Origin: Bacillus sp. UNC41MFS5
GTDB taxonomy: Bacteria > Bacillota > Bacilli > Bacillales_B > DSM-18226
Reading direction: 5' to 3'
Assembly: GCF_000686805.1 (NCBI RefSeq)
Contig: NZ_JMLP01000012.1
Location: forward strand, 194,169 to 258,168
DNA: 64,000 nt
The notes under the pieces are model-generated. The model ran no database searches. It had not been told where the DNA came from and saw nothing but the letters and a program-made list of their open reading frames with translations. Every line of letters begins with the position of its first letter. The stretch's first letter is position 1. Made by a program: the position numbers and the translations under genes. Below are positions 17,448 to 24,640 of the stretch, in pieces.

Positions 17448-17483
17448 GCCCGCCTTCATTCAATACGGAAGGCGGGTAATTTT
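17448..17483 (+). terminator. Orphan terminator-like hairpin in a divergent intergenic region
   Basis: GCCCGCCTTC / GGAAGGCGGG forms a 9-10 bp GC-rich stem followed by TAATTTTTT on the plus strand. It lies between divergent genes (starts 17280 minus and 17585 plus), so it does not follow any annotated gene. The rest of the 17281-17584 gap is AT-rich with no ORF. Confidence 0.7.
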
Positions 17484-17584
17484 TTGGTCAATGCCCCCTT
17501 TTCCACCTGTCACATTCCTGTCATTGATTAACGGGAGTTGTTTATTTATATTTAACTAATTGAGACATATAGGGGGTAAATAAA

Positions 17585-18577
17585 ATGAACGAATCATTTA
17601 AAGCATTAGTAGTAGACAAGACTGAAAGCGACTTTACTGTAAACGTAAATGAAATAACCTTACAAGACCTTCCAGCAGGTGATGTCCTTATCAAGGTCAG
17701 CTATTCGAGTGTGAACTACAAGGACGGATTAGCGAGTACGCCGGATGGAAAAATTGTCAGATCCTATCCTTTTATTCCAGGCATTGACCTTTCAGGAGTT
17801 GTTGTTCGTTCGAACGATTCTCGCTTTGAAGAGGGCGATAAAGTGATTGCAACTAGTTATGAGATTGGGGTCTCCCATTATGGCGGCTTCAGTGAATATG
17901 CCCAGATTCCTGCTGATTGGGTGGTGCCATTGCCGGAAGGGCTGTCTTTAAAAGAAGCAATGATTTACGGAACAGCTGGGTTTACAGCGGCTTTATCCGT
18001 TCAACGCTTAGAAGAAAATGGATTAACTCCTGATAAAGGCAAGGTGCTTGTGACGGGCGCTACAGGAGGGGTTGGAAGTATAGCAGTAGCCATCCTTGCC
18101 AAACGGGGCTACCATGTGGTCGCAAGTACAGGTAAAGAAGCGGAACATGACTTCCTTGTTGAACTTGGTGCAAGCGAAATCCTTTCCCGTGAGGATGTTA
18201 CAGGTGAAAAAATCAGGGCGTTAGATAAGCAGCTTTGGGCTGCAGCAGTCGATCCTGTTGGCGGCAAAACACTCGCCTCGATTCTTAGTAAAATTACTTA
18301 TAATGGCTCGGTAGCAGTCAGCGGTCTAACAGGCGGCGGAGATGTACAAACGACAGTATTCCCATTCATTCTTAGAGGGGTCAATTTGCTTGGTATTGAT
18401 TCCGTATATTACCCAATGGAAACGAGGGTCACCTTATGGAAGCGCATGGCCACTGATTTTAAACCAGATTGTTTATTAGAAGTGATGAATAAGGAAGTAA
18501 CGCTAGGAGAATTACCAAATTATTTATCATCGATCCTAAAAGGTGAAGCACGGGGCAGGACAATTGTAAAACTTTAA
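17585..18577 (+). CDS. NADPH-dependent reductase, YhdH/YhfP (acrylyl-CoA reductase-like) family
   Basis: 330 residues of the zinc-independent medium-chain dehydrogenase group. The N-terminal catalytic fold has VSYSSVNYKDGLA and FIPGIDLSGVV; the Rossmann motif is VTGATGGVGSIAVAILAKRG near residue 160. No zinc-ligand Cys cluster is seen. Relatives (YhdH, AcuI) reduce acrylyl-CoA or related enones with NADPH. AGGGGG at 17571-17576 precedes ATG 17585. It is a single gene with its own terminator. The physiological substrate is not known from context. Confidence 0.88.
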   Translation: MNESFKALVVDKTESDFTVNVNEITLQDLPAGDVLIKVSYSSVNYKDGLASTPDGKIVRSYPFIPGIDLSGVVVRSNDSRFEEGDKVIATSYEIGVSHYGGFSEYAQIPADWVVPLPEGLSLKEAMIYGTAGFTAALSVQRLEENGLTPDKGKVLVTGATGGVGSIAVAILAKRGYHVVASTGKEAEHDFLVELGASEILSREDVTGEKIRALDKQLWAAAVDPVGGKTLASILSKITYNGSVAVSGLTGGGDVQTTVFPFILRGVNLLGIDSVYYPMETRVTLWKRMATDFKPDCLLEVMNKEVTLGELPNYLSSILKGEARGRTIVKL

Positions 18578-18589
18578 AACGCATGATTT

Positions 18590-18617
18590 TGAGATGACTC
18601 TGATCATCTCATTTTTA
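18590..18617 (+). terminator. Terminator of the YhdH-like gene
   Basis: Stem GAGATGA / TCATCTC with a 6-nt loop and a T-rich tail (ATTTTTATTTT). Confidence 0.85.
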
Positions 18618-18672
18618 TTTTATAGGGCTAAATATCTAATAAGACAATCCCTATCTATAGGCATTCGCCGTT

Positions 18673-18699
18673 ACTCCTTACCAATACCTACATAATCTA
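18673..18699 (+). promoter_or_regulatory. Candidate sigma-K promoter
   Basis: AC (18673-18674), exactly 16 nt, then CATAATCTA (18691-18699) matches the sigma-K pattern mAC-N16-CATAnnnTA. It lies 33 bp before the start codon of a Gln/Tyr-rich coiled-coil protein, and AAGGAGAG follows at 18717-18724. Confidence 0.55.
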
Positions 18700-18732
18700 T
18701 AGGGTATTTACAACATAAGGAGAGATGCCTAA

Positions 18733-19086
18733 ATGAATCCGTATGGTCTTTATCAAACGCCTCAAATGCCGATGGAATATAACGCCTATGTTCAACCTGA
18801 ATCAATGAATTACTATGGTCAACCAGAACAAGTGAATTACTATGAACAACCAGAACCATTTAATCCTTATCTACCAGAACAATATGATCCGGCAAGACAA
18901 CCACAACAAGTTGAGCGCAGACTGAATCAATTGGAGCGGCAAAATGAGCGGCAAGAAAGAGAGATCAATCAACTACAACGTCAAGTAGCACAACTCGACC
19001 GCAGACTTCAACGAGTAAATCAACGTCTTCGTGCTGTTGAAAGAAGATTCAACTTCCCATTCACTCCATTTGATGGAGAATATTAA
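18733..19086 (+). CDS. Gln/Tyr/Pro-rich coiled-coil protein, likely spore-coat associated
   Basis: 117 residues. The first 55 are rich in Tyr, Gln, Pro and Met with repeats of the type YYGQPEQVNYYEQPE; residues about 60-105 form a highly charged Arg/Gln/Glu heptad coiled coil (LERQNERQEREINQLQRQ); the end is aromatic. I do not recognise a named gene. Composition resembles coat and exosporium proteins, and the upstream sequence fits a sigma-K promoter, so mother-cell expression late in sporulation is inferred. It has a strong ribosome binding site and its own terminator. Confidence 0.7.
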   Translation: MNPYGLYQTPQMPMEYNAYVQPESMNYYGQPEQVNYYEQPEPFNPYLPEQYDPARQPQQVERRLNQLERQNERQEREINQLQRQVAQLDRRLQRVNQRLRAVERRFNFPFTPFDGEY

Positions 19087-19097
19087 AAAAACTTTCG

Positions 19098-19125
19098 AAG
19101 AACCGGGCAGATGTCCGGTTCTTTT
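19098..19125 (+). terminator. Terminator of the coiled-coil protein gene
   Basis: Stem AAGAACCGG / CCGGTTCTT, 8-nt loop, T-run. Confidence 0.85.
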
Positions 19126-19139
19126 ACATAACGAATGAA

Positions 19140-19165
19140 AAATTGGTAAGGTTTTTTACCAATTT
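19140..19165. promoter_or_regulatory. 10-bp palindrome, possible operator
   Basis: AAATTGGTAA-N6-TTACCAATTT is a perfect 10-bp inverted repeat 20 bp upstream of a TnrA box. It has no T-run on the plus strand, so a regulator site is as likely as a terminator. The binding factor is unknown. Confidence 0.4.
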
Positions 19166-19185
19166 GAAGGATGATATTAAAATCC

Positions 19186-19202
19186 TGTTAGGATATCTTA
19201 CA
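19186..19202. promoter_or_regulatory. TnrA box upstream of the small-gene pair
   Basis: TGTTAGGATATCTTACA matches TGTNAN7TNACA exactly. A possible promoter CTGACA (19209-19214)-N17-TAACTT (19232-19237) would put the box centre near -50, the usual activating position for TnrA. Confidence 0.75.
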
Positions 19203-19272
19203 AATCCACTGACAAGGAGCGAAAATTCAGTTAACTTTTCTATATAAACCACAAGAGAAAGGAAGATTTCAT

Positions 19273-19410
19273 ATGTATCGAAGAAATGATATTAAACTCG
19301 CTGAAAGAATCCTTCAATTAGATAAATTAAGAGATGAGTTGTATGAAGAACTCATGAAAACAATGGGCTCCCAAGCGAACGAACTTTTAAGGAGATTACA
19401 AAATTATTAA
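19273..19410 (+). CDS. 45-aa small protein, first of a TnrA-box-controlled pair
   Basis: MYRRNDIKLAERILQLDKLR is the start of a helical, charged 45-residue protein without a membrane segment. AGGAAG stands 7 nt before ATG 19273. It is first in a two-gene unit behind an exact TnrA box and upstream of tnrA. I do not recognise a domain. In B. subtilis the small ykzB-ykoL genes beside tnrA are TnrA-controlled, so this may be the positional counterpart; sequence orthology was not checked. Confidence 0.65.
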   Translation: MYRRNDIKLAERILQLDKLRDELYEELMKTMGSQANELLRRLQNY

Positions 19411-19436
19411 TTTCCATTTGAAAAGGGGGAAGAAGG

Positions 19437-19604
19437 ATGACAACACGCTTAAGGAAAGGACTCGAACGCCTTAGACGGTTTTATCTAAGAAAGTTGTTAG
19501 AATCAGGAGCCACTGATTTTTCACATCAAGAACTACACTCCCTTACCTTCTCAGAACTGGAAAGATTGTACAACAAAACATTCTCCTCAGCAGACTCAAA
19601 TTAA
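19437..19604 (+). CDS. 55-aa basic protein resembling the FbpA (Fur-regulated basic protein) family
   Basis: A 55-residue protein beginning MTTRLRKGLERLRRFYLRKL. It has a basic N-terminal helix, then GATDF and a C-terminal LTFSELERLY, the layout of FbpA-type small basic proteins (KLI.aGi...LyeLTLSELE). GGGGGAAGAAGG lies immediately upstream. It is 26 nt after the 45-aa gene and shares its TnrA-box promoter. Fbp proteins act with the FsrA sRNA in iron sparing. A nitrogen-controlled member could do something similar under N limitation, but that is inference. Confidence 0.62.
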   Translation: MTTRLRKGLERLRRFYLRKLLESGATDFSHQELHSLTFSELERLYNKTFSSADSN

Positions 19605-19663
19605 ATTACTCCATAAATACTTATTTTGACAAACAAGCAAAATAGTATGATAACCTAGTCCTA

Positions 19664-19680
19664 TGTAAGGAAATCTAACA
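19664..19680. promoter_or_regulatory. TnrA box upstream of tnrA
   Basis: TGTAAGGAAATCTAACA matches TGTNAN7TNACA exactly and lies 67 bp before the tnrA start. This suggests autoregulation, as known in B. subtilis. TATAAT at 19684-19689 is too close for simple activation from that -10, so the promoter is not resolved. Confidence 0.75.
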
Positions 19681-19746
19681 TAATATAATATTATGAAAAA
19701 GAAATAATAACTATCTGTTAACAATAGGGTGTGGTGAGCGACAATA

Positions 19747-20073
19747 ATGGGAAAAGACATCTCTTATAAAGATAAAAAGGTAATAACAATAGGCATCGTC
19801 AGGGATCTCACAGGTCTATCCGAACGGCAAATCCGTTACTATGAGGAACGAAAATTGATTTTTCCGGAAAGATCTGCCGGTGGAAGCCGCAAATTTTCCT
19901 TTTCAGACGTGGAATTGCTGATGGAGATTGCTAATAAGATTGAAGATGGCATTCAAACACATGATATCAGGAAGGAAATGCTGCGTGAACAAAAGAAACA
20001 CAACGAAGAACAGATCCGCAGACAGATGATCCAAGGACAATTAAATGCCCAATTCGGTTTACGAAAAAAGTAA
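19747..20073 (+). CDS. tnrA: TnrA, global nitrogen regulator (MerR family)
   Basis: 108 residues, close to B. subtilis TnrA in length and sequence. The MerR-type helix-turn-helix reads [20 protein letters not shown] followed by [20 protein letters not shown]. The C-terminal helix, ending [12 protein letters not shown], is the part that binds feedback-inhibited glutamine synthetase in TnrA; GlnR differs there. Under nitrogen limitation TnrA activates or represses genes with TGTNAN7TNACA sites. Such sites are found here before the upstream small genes, tnrA itself, amtB and in the puc/guaD gap. amtB follows after a terminator. Confidence 0.93.
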   Translation: MGKDISYKDKKVITIGIVRDLTGLSERQIRYYEERKLIFPERSAGGSRKFSFSDVELLMEIANKIEDGIQTHDIRKEMLREQKKHNEEQIRRQMIQGQLNAQFGLRKK

Positions 20074-20089
20074 GGAACTAACCAATATG

Positions 20090-20122
20090 ATCCCATTCCT
20101 TCAATAAAGGAATGGGATTTTT
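20090..20122 (+). terminator. Terminator of tnrA
   Basis: 12-bp stem ATCCCATTCCTT / AAGGAATGGGAT with a 5-nt loop and T-run. Confidence 0.9.
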
Positions 20123-20228
20123 CATCCTTTCTCGGTACATCAATCTATCTATAACTTAAGGCAAATGACCATTTTTTAAAATCCATGTTAGATAATCTCC
20201 CAAACTTATAGAAACCACTCTAAAATCA

Positions 20229-20268
20229 TGTAAAAATACTAACATAAACAATGTTAAGAATATTAACA
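20229..20268. promoter_or_regulatory. TnrA/GlnR sites upstream of amtB
   Basis: An exact TnrA box TGTTAAGAATATTAACA lies at 20252-20268. A near-match with 6 instead of 7 central bases (TGTAA-N6-TAACA) is at 20229-20244. The exact box is only 22 bp before the start codon, too close for activation from -50, so repression (GlnR or TnrA) or cooperative binding is possible. Confidence 0.7.
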
Positions 20269-20290
20269 TCATTTAAAAGGGGGAGAAAAA

Positions 20291-21550
20291 ATGGATACTA
20301 CATTCTTAATGAATAGCCTATGGGTAATGGTGGGAGCTGTACTCGTTATTTTAATGATTGGTGGTTTTATCCTCTTAGAAACAGGTTCAACTCGAATGAA
20401 AAATGCAGGACATATTGCAGGGAAAACAATCCTAACCTTCGGAATCGGCTCGATCGTATTTTGGGCTGTAGGGTATGGACTAATTTTTGGTAAAGGAAAT
20501 CCGCTGATTGGTTTCTCCGATTTCTTTTATTCAGGCTATGACATCGATGGATTGCCACTGTCTGGTGCCGTATTCTTTTTATTCCAATTAGCTTTTGCAG
20601 GGATTTCGTTAACGATTGCGTTCGGCGGTTTTGCAGAACGAGCTAAATTAGGTGCCTATCTTGTATTTGCTTTACTTTTCTCAGTCATTGTCTATCCACC
20701 AATTGCTCACTGGATTTGGGGCGGCGGCTGGTTAGCAGAGCACGGGAAACAAGATTTCGCTGGTTCTACTGTTGTTCACTTAACAGGTGCCATGGCAGCT
20801 CTGGCTGCTACGATTCTATTAAAACCACGTATTGGGAAATTCAACAAAGATGGCTCAGCCAATAATCTTGCTGGTCATAACCAAGTATTCACTGCTCTAA
20901 GCGTATTGCTATTATGGGTTGGCTGGTTTGGGTTTAACGCTGGTAGCACATTAACTGTTGATAAAGCGTTCTTTGGATTTGTTGCTGTTAATACTAACTT
21001 AGCCGCAGCGGCCGGAACGGTAGCAGCGATGATCGTATCTTGGATAGTACTTGGAAAAGCTGATGTTCCAATGATGTTAAACGGAGCCTTGGCAGGTTTA
21101 GTCGCTATCACTGCTTCTTGTGCGTTTGTAGATACATGGGCCGCTGTCTTAATCGGCTTTATCGCAGGAATTCTTGTTTTTTACAGCATTCGCTTCTTTG
21201 AAAACAGAGGCATTGATGATCCCATCGCTGCCTTATCCGTACATGGTACAGCTGGTGTCTGGGGAACTTTATCAACCGGATTCTTTGCCACTAAAGAATT
21301 AGCCACAGTCGGTAAGCCAGGATTGTTTTACGGGGGCGGCCTTCACCAACTCGGTGTTCAAGCACTTGGAGTATTCACATGTGCTGCATTTGCCTTTATT
21401 GTCTCCTTCATCCTCCTTGCCCTTATGAAAAAGTTTATGAAAGGCTTGCGTGTTACAGAGGAAGAAGAGATTATTGGATTAGATATGAGTGAGCACGGAA
21501 GCTATGGTTATCCAGAATTAGTAAAGGCAGAACAAACAAAAGCTTTTTAA
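20291..21550 (+). CDS. amtB: Ammonium transporter AmtB (NrgA)
   Basis: 419 residues with eleven membrane segments, an Amt/Rh channel. The pore twin His motifs and signature are visible: DFAGSTVVHLTGAMAALAA (first His), the second-half WVGWFGFNAGS, and DDPIAALSVHGTAGVWGTL (second His). It brings NH4+/NH3 into the cell at low external ammonium. Two TnrA-type sites stand before it. The next gene is not the PII gene glnK/nrgB found beside nrgA in B. subtilis but a GlnD-like nucleotidyltransferase. It is closed by a strong terminator. Confidence 0.95.
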   Translation: MDTTFLMNSLWVMVGAVLVILMIGGFILLETGSTRMKNAGHIAGKTILTFGIGSIVFWAVGYGLIFGKGNPLIGFSDFFYSGYDIDGLPLSGAVFFLFQLAFAGISLTIAFGGFAERAKLGAYLVFALLFSVIVYPPIAHWIWGGGWLAEHGKQDFAGSTVVHLTGAMAALAATILLKPRIGKFNKDGSANNLAGHNQVFTALSVLLLWVGWFGFNAGSTLTVDKAFFGFVAVNTNLAAAAGTVAAMIVSWIVLGKADVPMMLNGALAGLVAITASCAFVDTWAAVLIGFIAGILVFYSIRFFENRGIDDPIAALSVHGTAGVWGTLSTGFFATKELATVGKPGLFYGGGLHQLGVQALGVFTCAAFAFIVSFILLALMKKFMKGLRVTEEEEIIGLDMSEHGSYGYPELVKAEQTKAF

Positions 21551-21559
21551 ATATTTATG

Positions 21560-21592
21560 AAAGGTGCAAGTCCTTTCTGGCTTGCACCTTTC
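21560..21592 (+). terminator. Terminator of amtB
   Basis: 11-bp stem AAGGTGCAAG / CTTGCACCTT plus flanking A/T, 10-nt loop. Confidence 0.85.
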
Positions 21593-21620
21593 TAGATTTT
21601 TTAAGTGGAGGTGAACAGAA

Positions 21621-22577
21621 ATGAAGCAAGATACCTATTCTGCGATTGCTGAATACAGAAATACCCACATGAAAGAAGCGGCCAAAGATCACTTTCAATT
21701 GAACCAACTCCACGACAACATAATCAAAAAGGTTTTGGAAATCTCCATGAAGGAAATCCAAATACGGTATGGACCTATTCCCTCTCCTTTCTCTTTCATT
21801 GTCATGGGGAGTGCAGGCCGATTCGAACAATCGGTTTGGAGTGACCAAGACCACGGCATCATTTACCTTGATTCGTCTCCAGAAGCAAAAGCATATTTTT
21901 TGTCATTAGGAAAGGAAGTTTCAAAAGGTCTTTATCAGGTTGGGTATCCTTATTGCGATGGCGGCGTAATGTCAGGCAATCCATTCTGGTGCAAATCACA
22001 AGCCGAATGGGAGAAACAAATTTTGAACTGGGCAGACGAAGCGTCATGGGAATCGTTACGTTATCTATTAATTTTTATCGACGGACGCTCTATTTATGGC
22101 CATCATCAACTCATAGAACAACTAAAATCATTTGTTTATCTAGCCGTTCAAAAAGAACAGATTCTTCCAAGGATTTACCATAATACTCTTCATTTTAAAA
22201 AAGGAATTGGTGTCTTAGGTCAGCTTTTAGTGGAGACGCACGGAATTCATGCTGGATCTCTAAATATAAAGGAGACTGCCTTCTTCCCTTACATCAATGC
22301 CGCTCGCCTATTGGCAATGAAAGAGCATATCTTAGAAACTTCTACCCTCTTAAGACTCGACAAACTACAAATTCATGACAAGGACCTCTATAAAACTTTG
22401 TTTTTAAAACTGTTAACCTATCGTCTTCAATTTTCTACCCATACTGACTATGAATCGGGACACTATTTACCAGCTGATAAACTAACAAAAGAGCAAAAGA
22501 ATGAGCTGAAAGAAATCATAAAGAACGGTGTCGCACTGAACCAATACGCCGGAAAACTTATCGAAAAGGAGGGATAA
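21621..22577 (+). CDS. DUF294 / GlnD-like nucleotidyltransferase
   Basis: 318 residues. The Pol-beta-type nucleotidyltransferase motif is VMGSAGRFEQSVWSDQDHGI near residues 55-74 (GS followed by DxD). The C-terminal half is helical, as in the putative substrate-binding domain of DUF294 proteins. In Proteobacteria such proteins usually carry CBS domains in front; here they are absent. It shares an operon with a DnaQ-like exonuclease that starts 1 nt after its stop. GlnD uridylylates PII, but no PII gene is visible here, so the acceptor is unknown. The adjacency to amtB suggests a nitrogen signal, which is inference. Confidence 0.85.
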   Translation: MKQDTYSAIAEYRNTHMKEAAKDHFQLNQLHDNIIKKVLEISMKEIQIRYGPIPSPFSFIVMGSAGRFEQSVWSDQDHGIIYLDSSPEAKAYFLSLGKEVSKGLYQVGYPYCDGGVMSGNPFWCKSQAEWEKQILNWADEASWESLRYLLIFIDGRSIYGHHQLIEQLKSFVYLAVQKEQILPRIYHNTLHFKKGIGVLGQLLVETHGIHAGSLNIKETAFFPYINAARLLAMKEHILETSTLLRLDKLQIHDKDLYKTLFLKLLTYRLQFSTHTDYESGHYLPADKLTKEQKNELKEIIKNGVALNQYAGKLIEKEG

Positions 22578-22578
22578 A

Positions 22579-23310
22579 ATGAAAATAAATGATTTAGCAC
22601 AATACCTTAGACAAATTTCCGGCAGGGTTAGTTCCAATATCTATGCAGGCATTCAAGGACAAGCCAATCCACAACAGCTTTCCTTCGTCCGACAACTTCA
22701 AAAAGAAATGAAAGAAAAAAATAACTTGTCCACCCCCCTTAATGAATTAGAAGTGGTCGTATTCGATTTAGAAACGACGGGGTTCTATCCAGAAAAGGGT
22801 GATTATGTCCTTTCAATCGGAGCAGTGAAAATGGTCGGTCCTCATATAAGGAATCATGATACTTTTTATTCGCTCATAAAATCAGACCTTCCTTTATCAG
22901 CTGAAATTTCAACTTTAACGAACATTCAGGAGGGGCAATTACGTGATGCTCCCACTGCAAGAGATGTCTTACTCCAATTTTTCAACTATTCACAAAGTCA
23001 AATTCTTGTCGCGCACCACTCCAATCACGAAAAGTCCTTTATGCAGAAAATGACATGGGACCTCTTAAAGACACGATTTGAACATCGAATCATCGATACA
23101 TCCTTCTTAATTCGACTTTCCGACACCTCCATGAAATCATTACCCCTTGAAGATGTTTGTCATCAATGTGGGATTGCCATACAAGATCGTCACCATGCAC
23201 TTGGCGATGCCATGATGACCGCACAAATTTGGGGGAGCTATTTACAACAAGCTCAAATAAAGGGGTATAGTAATTTACAGGAAGTGTATGAACATCTTGC
23301 AAAGCTTTAA
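22579..23310 (+). CDS. DnaQ-like 3'-5' exonuclease (DEDDh)
   Basis: 243 residues with a DEDDh exonuclease domain over about 55-225. Motif I is VVFDLETTGFYPEKGDYVLS (Asp and Glu), motif II lies in LVAHHSNHEKSF, and motif III is DRHHALGDAMMTAQIW (His and Asp). It is related to the epsilon proofreading subunit but is encoded far from replication genes. It is translationally coupled to the GlnD-like gene. The pair (DUF294 plus DnaQ-like) recurs in bacteria; its job is not settled. A role in removing a nucleotide product is possible but unproven. Confidence 0.87.
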   Translation: MKINDLAQYLRQISGRVSSNIYAGIQGQANPQQLSFVRQLQKEMKEKNNLSTPLNELEVVVFDLETTGFYPEKGDYVLSIGAVKMVGPHIRNHDTFYSLIKSDLPLSAEISTLTNIQEGQLRDAPTARDVLLQFFNYSQSQILVAHHSNHEKSFMQKMTWDLLKTRFEHRIIDTSFLIRLSDTSMKSLPLEDVCHQCGIAIQDRHHALGDAMMTAQIWGSYLQQAQIKGYSNLQEVYEHLAKL

Positions 23311-23316
23311 GACCGA

Positions 23317-23346
23317 AAACACTATTTCAAACTAGTGTTTTTTTGT
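23317..23346 (+). terminator. Terminator of the DUF294-exonuclease operon
   Basis: Stem AACACTA / TAGTGTT with 8-nt loop and seven T. Confidence 0.88.
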
Positions 23347-23513
23347 AAATCTCTAAAATTTTAAAGCGCGAAATCATCTCGACTTTGCAACACCTCTAAC
23401 TTACTTACCTCTAATTATCTGCCCCGTTACAATCCCTAGCACAGACAAAATAACCTAAAAATAAAAAAATTTTAAAAAACTTTTTTTCGCTGTTTTCCTT
23501 ATCACTACAATAA

Positions 23514-23527
23514 TGTAAACGCTAACA
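23514..23527 (+). promoter_or_regulatory. CcpA cre site of the ilv-leu operon
   Basis: TGTAAACGCTAACA matches TGWAANCGNTNWCA without mismatch and is centred near -78 relative to the predicted start. CcpA activation of ilv-leu from an upstream cre is known in B. subtilis. Confidence 0.75.
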
Positions 23528-23545
23528 ATAATTTTGATTTATTTG

Positions 23546-23560
23546 AATTGTCAGATTTTT
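23546..23560 (+). promoter_or_regulatory. Weak CodY-like box
   Basis: AATTGTCAGATTTTT has four mismatches to AATTTTCWGAAAATT and lies just upstream of the -35 region. CodY control of ilv-leu is known in B. subtilis; this particular site is uncertain. Confidence 0.3.
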
Positions 23561-23563
23561 ATA

Positions 23564-23592
23564 TTGACCATGTTTTCGATTGGTTGTATGAT
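23564..23592 (+). promoter_or_regulatory. Sigma-A promoter of ilvE
   Basis: TTGACC-N17-TATGAT, a near-consensus promoter with optimal spacing. The predicted start is near 23599. An 8-bp palindrome, ATGATTAT-N5-ATAATCAT, overlaps the -10 and start region (23588-23608). Confidence 0.75.
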
Positions 23593-23621
23593 TATCGAAA
23601 ATAATCATTCAATTCATTAAG

Positions 23622-23668
23622 TGCCATCGCTCCCCATCATTTGGAGAAGGGTATGGTAATTCTTTTTT
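23622..23668 (+). terminator. Terminator-like hairpin in the ilvE leader
   Basis: TGCCAT-cg-CTCC / GGAG-N6-ATGGTA followed by TTCTTTTTT, only about 25 nt after the predicted transcription start and 50 nt before ilvE. No T-box motif precedes it. It may attenuate ilvE-ilvD. Confidence 0.5.
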
Positions 23669-23720
23669 AAAAATTTTTTAGTCATTTAAAGCGGTCTATC
23701 ACAAAAGAGGAGTGGTTAAG

Positions 23721-24629
23721 TTGGGGAGTCAATGGATTTTCCTTGACGGTGAATTCGTCAAGAAAGAGGATGCTGTAGTTTCAGTTTTCGATCATGGTTT
23801 TTTATATGGTGATGGAGTATTTGAAGGCATACGTGTTTATAGCGGTAACGTCTTCCGACTCGATGCACACCTAAAGAGACTATTTGAATCAGCACAATCC
23901 ATTATGCTGAATATTCCTTACACACAAGAGGAAATGACGCAATTAATCGTCGATACAATCAGAAAAAATCAGCTAGAGAGCGCCTATATTCGTGTCGTTG
24001 TTTCTCGTGGTAAAGGGAATCTCGGCTTAGACCCTTCATCCTGCTCCAGGCCAAGTGTCATTATCATTGCTGAAGAATTAAGAATGTATCCTAAAGAGTT
24101 CTACGAACGCGGGATTAAAATTGCATCTGTTGCGAGTCGAAGAAATCGCCCAGATGTTCTAAGCCCACAGGTTAAATCGTTGAACTACTTAAATAATATT
24201 CTTGTCAAATTAGAGGCTAATCAAGCTGGGGTAGAGGAAGCATTAATGCTGAATGACCAAGGTTATGTTACCGAAGGCTCCGCTGATAATATCTTTATTG
24301 TGAAAAATGGTGCTATCTATACCCCGCCTGTATATTTGGGGGCGTTAGAGGGTATTACCCGGAACGCCATCCTTGATGTCGCAAAGGCCAAGGGTTATGA
24401 GGTTAGAGAATCTCCGTTCACAAGACATGATGTATATGTAGCTGATGAAGTGTTCTTAACTGGGACAGCTGTAGAGGTTATTGCTGTTATTGAAGTTGAT
24501 AAACGTAAGATAAATGATGGTAAACCAGGTGAAGTTACGAAAGATTTATTAGAAGAATTCAGGAAAATTGTAACAACAGACGGTGTGGCTTGTTACCCAG
24601 AAGGTGCAAACCATGCAATCGTTAGTTAG
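23721..24629 (+). CDS. ilvE: Branched-chain amino-acid aminotransferase IlvE
   Basis: 302 residues from TTG 23721, which has GAGGAG 8 nt upstream; a GTG at 23712 overlaps that site. Fold-type IV PLP aminotransferase: [21 protein letters not shown] at the N terminus, the PLP Lys in [13 protein letters not shown] and [17 protein letters not shown] later. It catalyses the last step of Val, Leu and Ile synthesis with glutamate as amino donor. It is first in an operon that continues directly to ilvD (11-nt gap). Promoter, cre and leader hairpin lie upstream. Confidence 0.95.
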   Translation: MGSQWIFLDGEFVKKEDAVVSVFDHGFLYGDGVFEGIRVYSGNVFRLDAHLKRLFESAQSIMLNIPYTQEEMTQLIVDTIRKNQLESAYIRVVVSRGKGNLGLDPSSCSRPSVIIIAEELRMYPKEFYERGIKIASVASRRNRPDVLSPQVKSLNYLNNILVKLEANQAGVEEALMLNDQGYVTEGSADNIFIVKNGAIYTPPVYLGALEGITRNAILDVAKAKGYEVRESPFTRHDVYVADEVFLTGTAVEVIAVIEVDKRKINDGKPGEVTKDLLEEFRKIVTTDGVACYPEGANHAIVS

Positions 24630-24640
24630 GAGCTAAAAAC

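Noticed and set aside
20375..20400. PII (glnK/nrgB) gene expected near amtB
   Set aside because: Searched 19-23.3 kb on both strands; no PII signature is visible. The following gene is a DUF294 nucleotidyltransferase.
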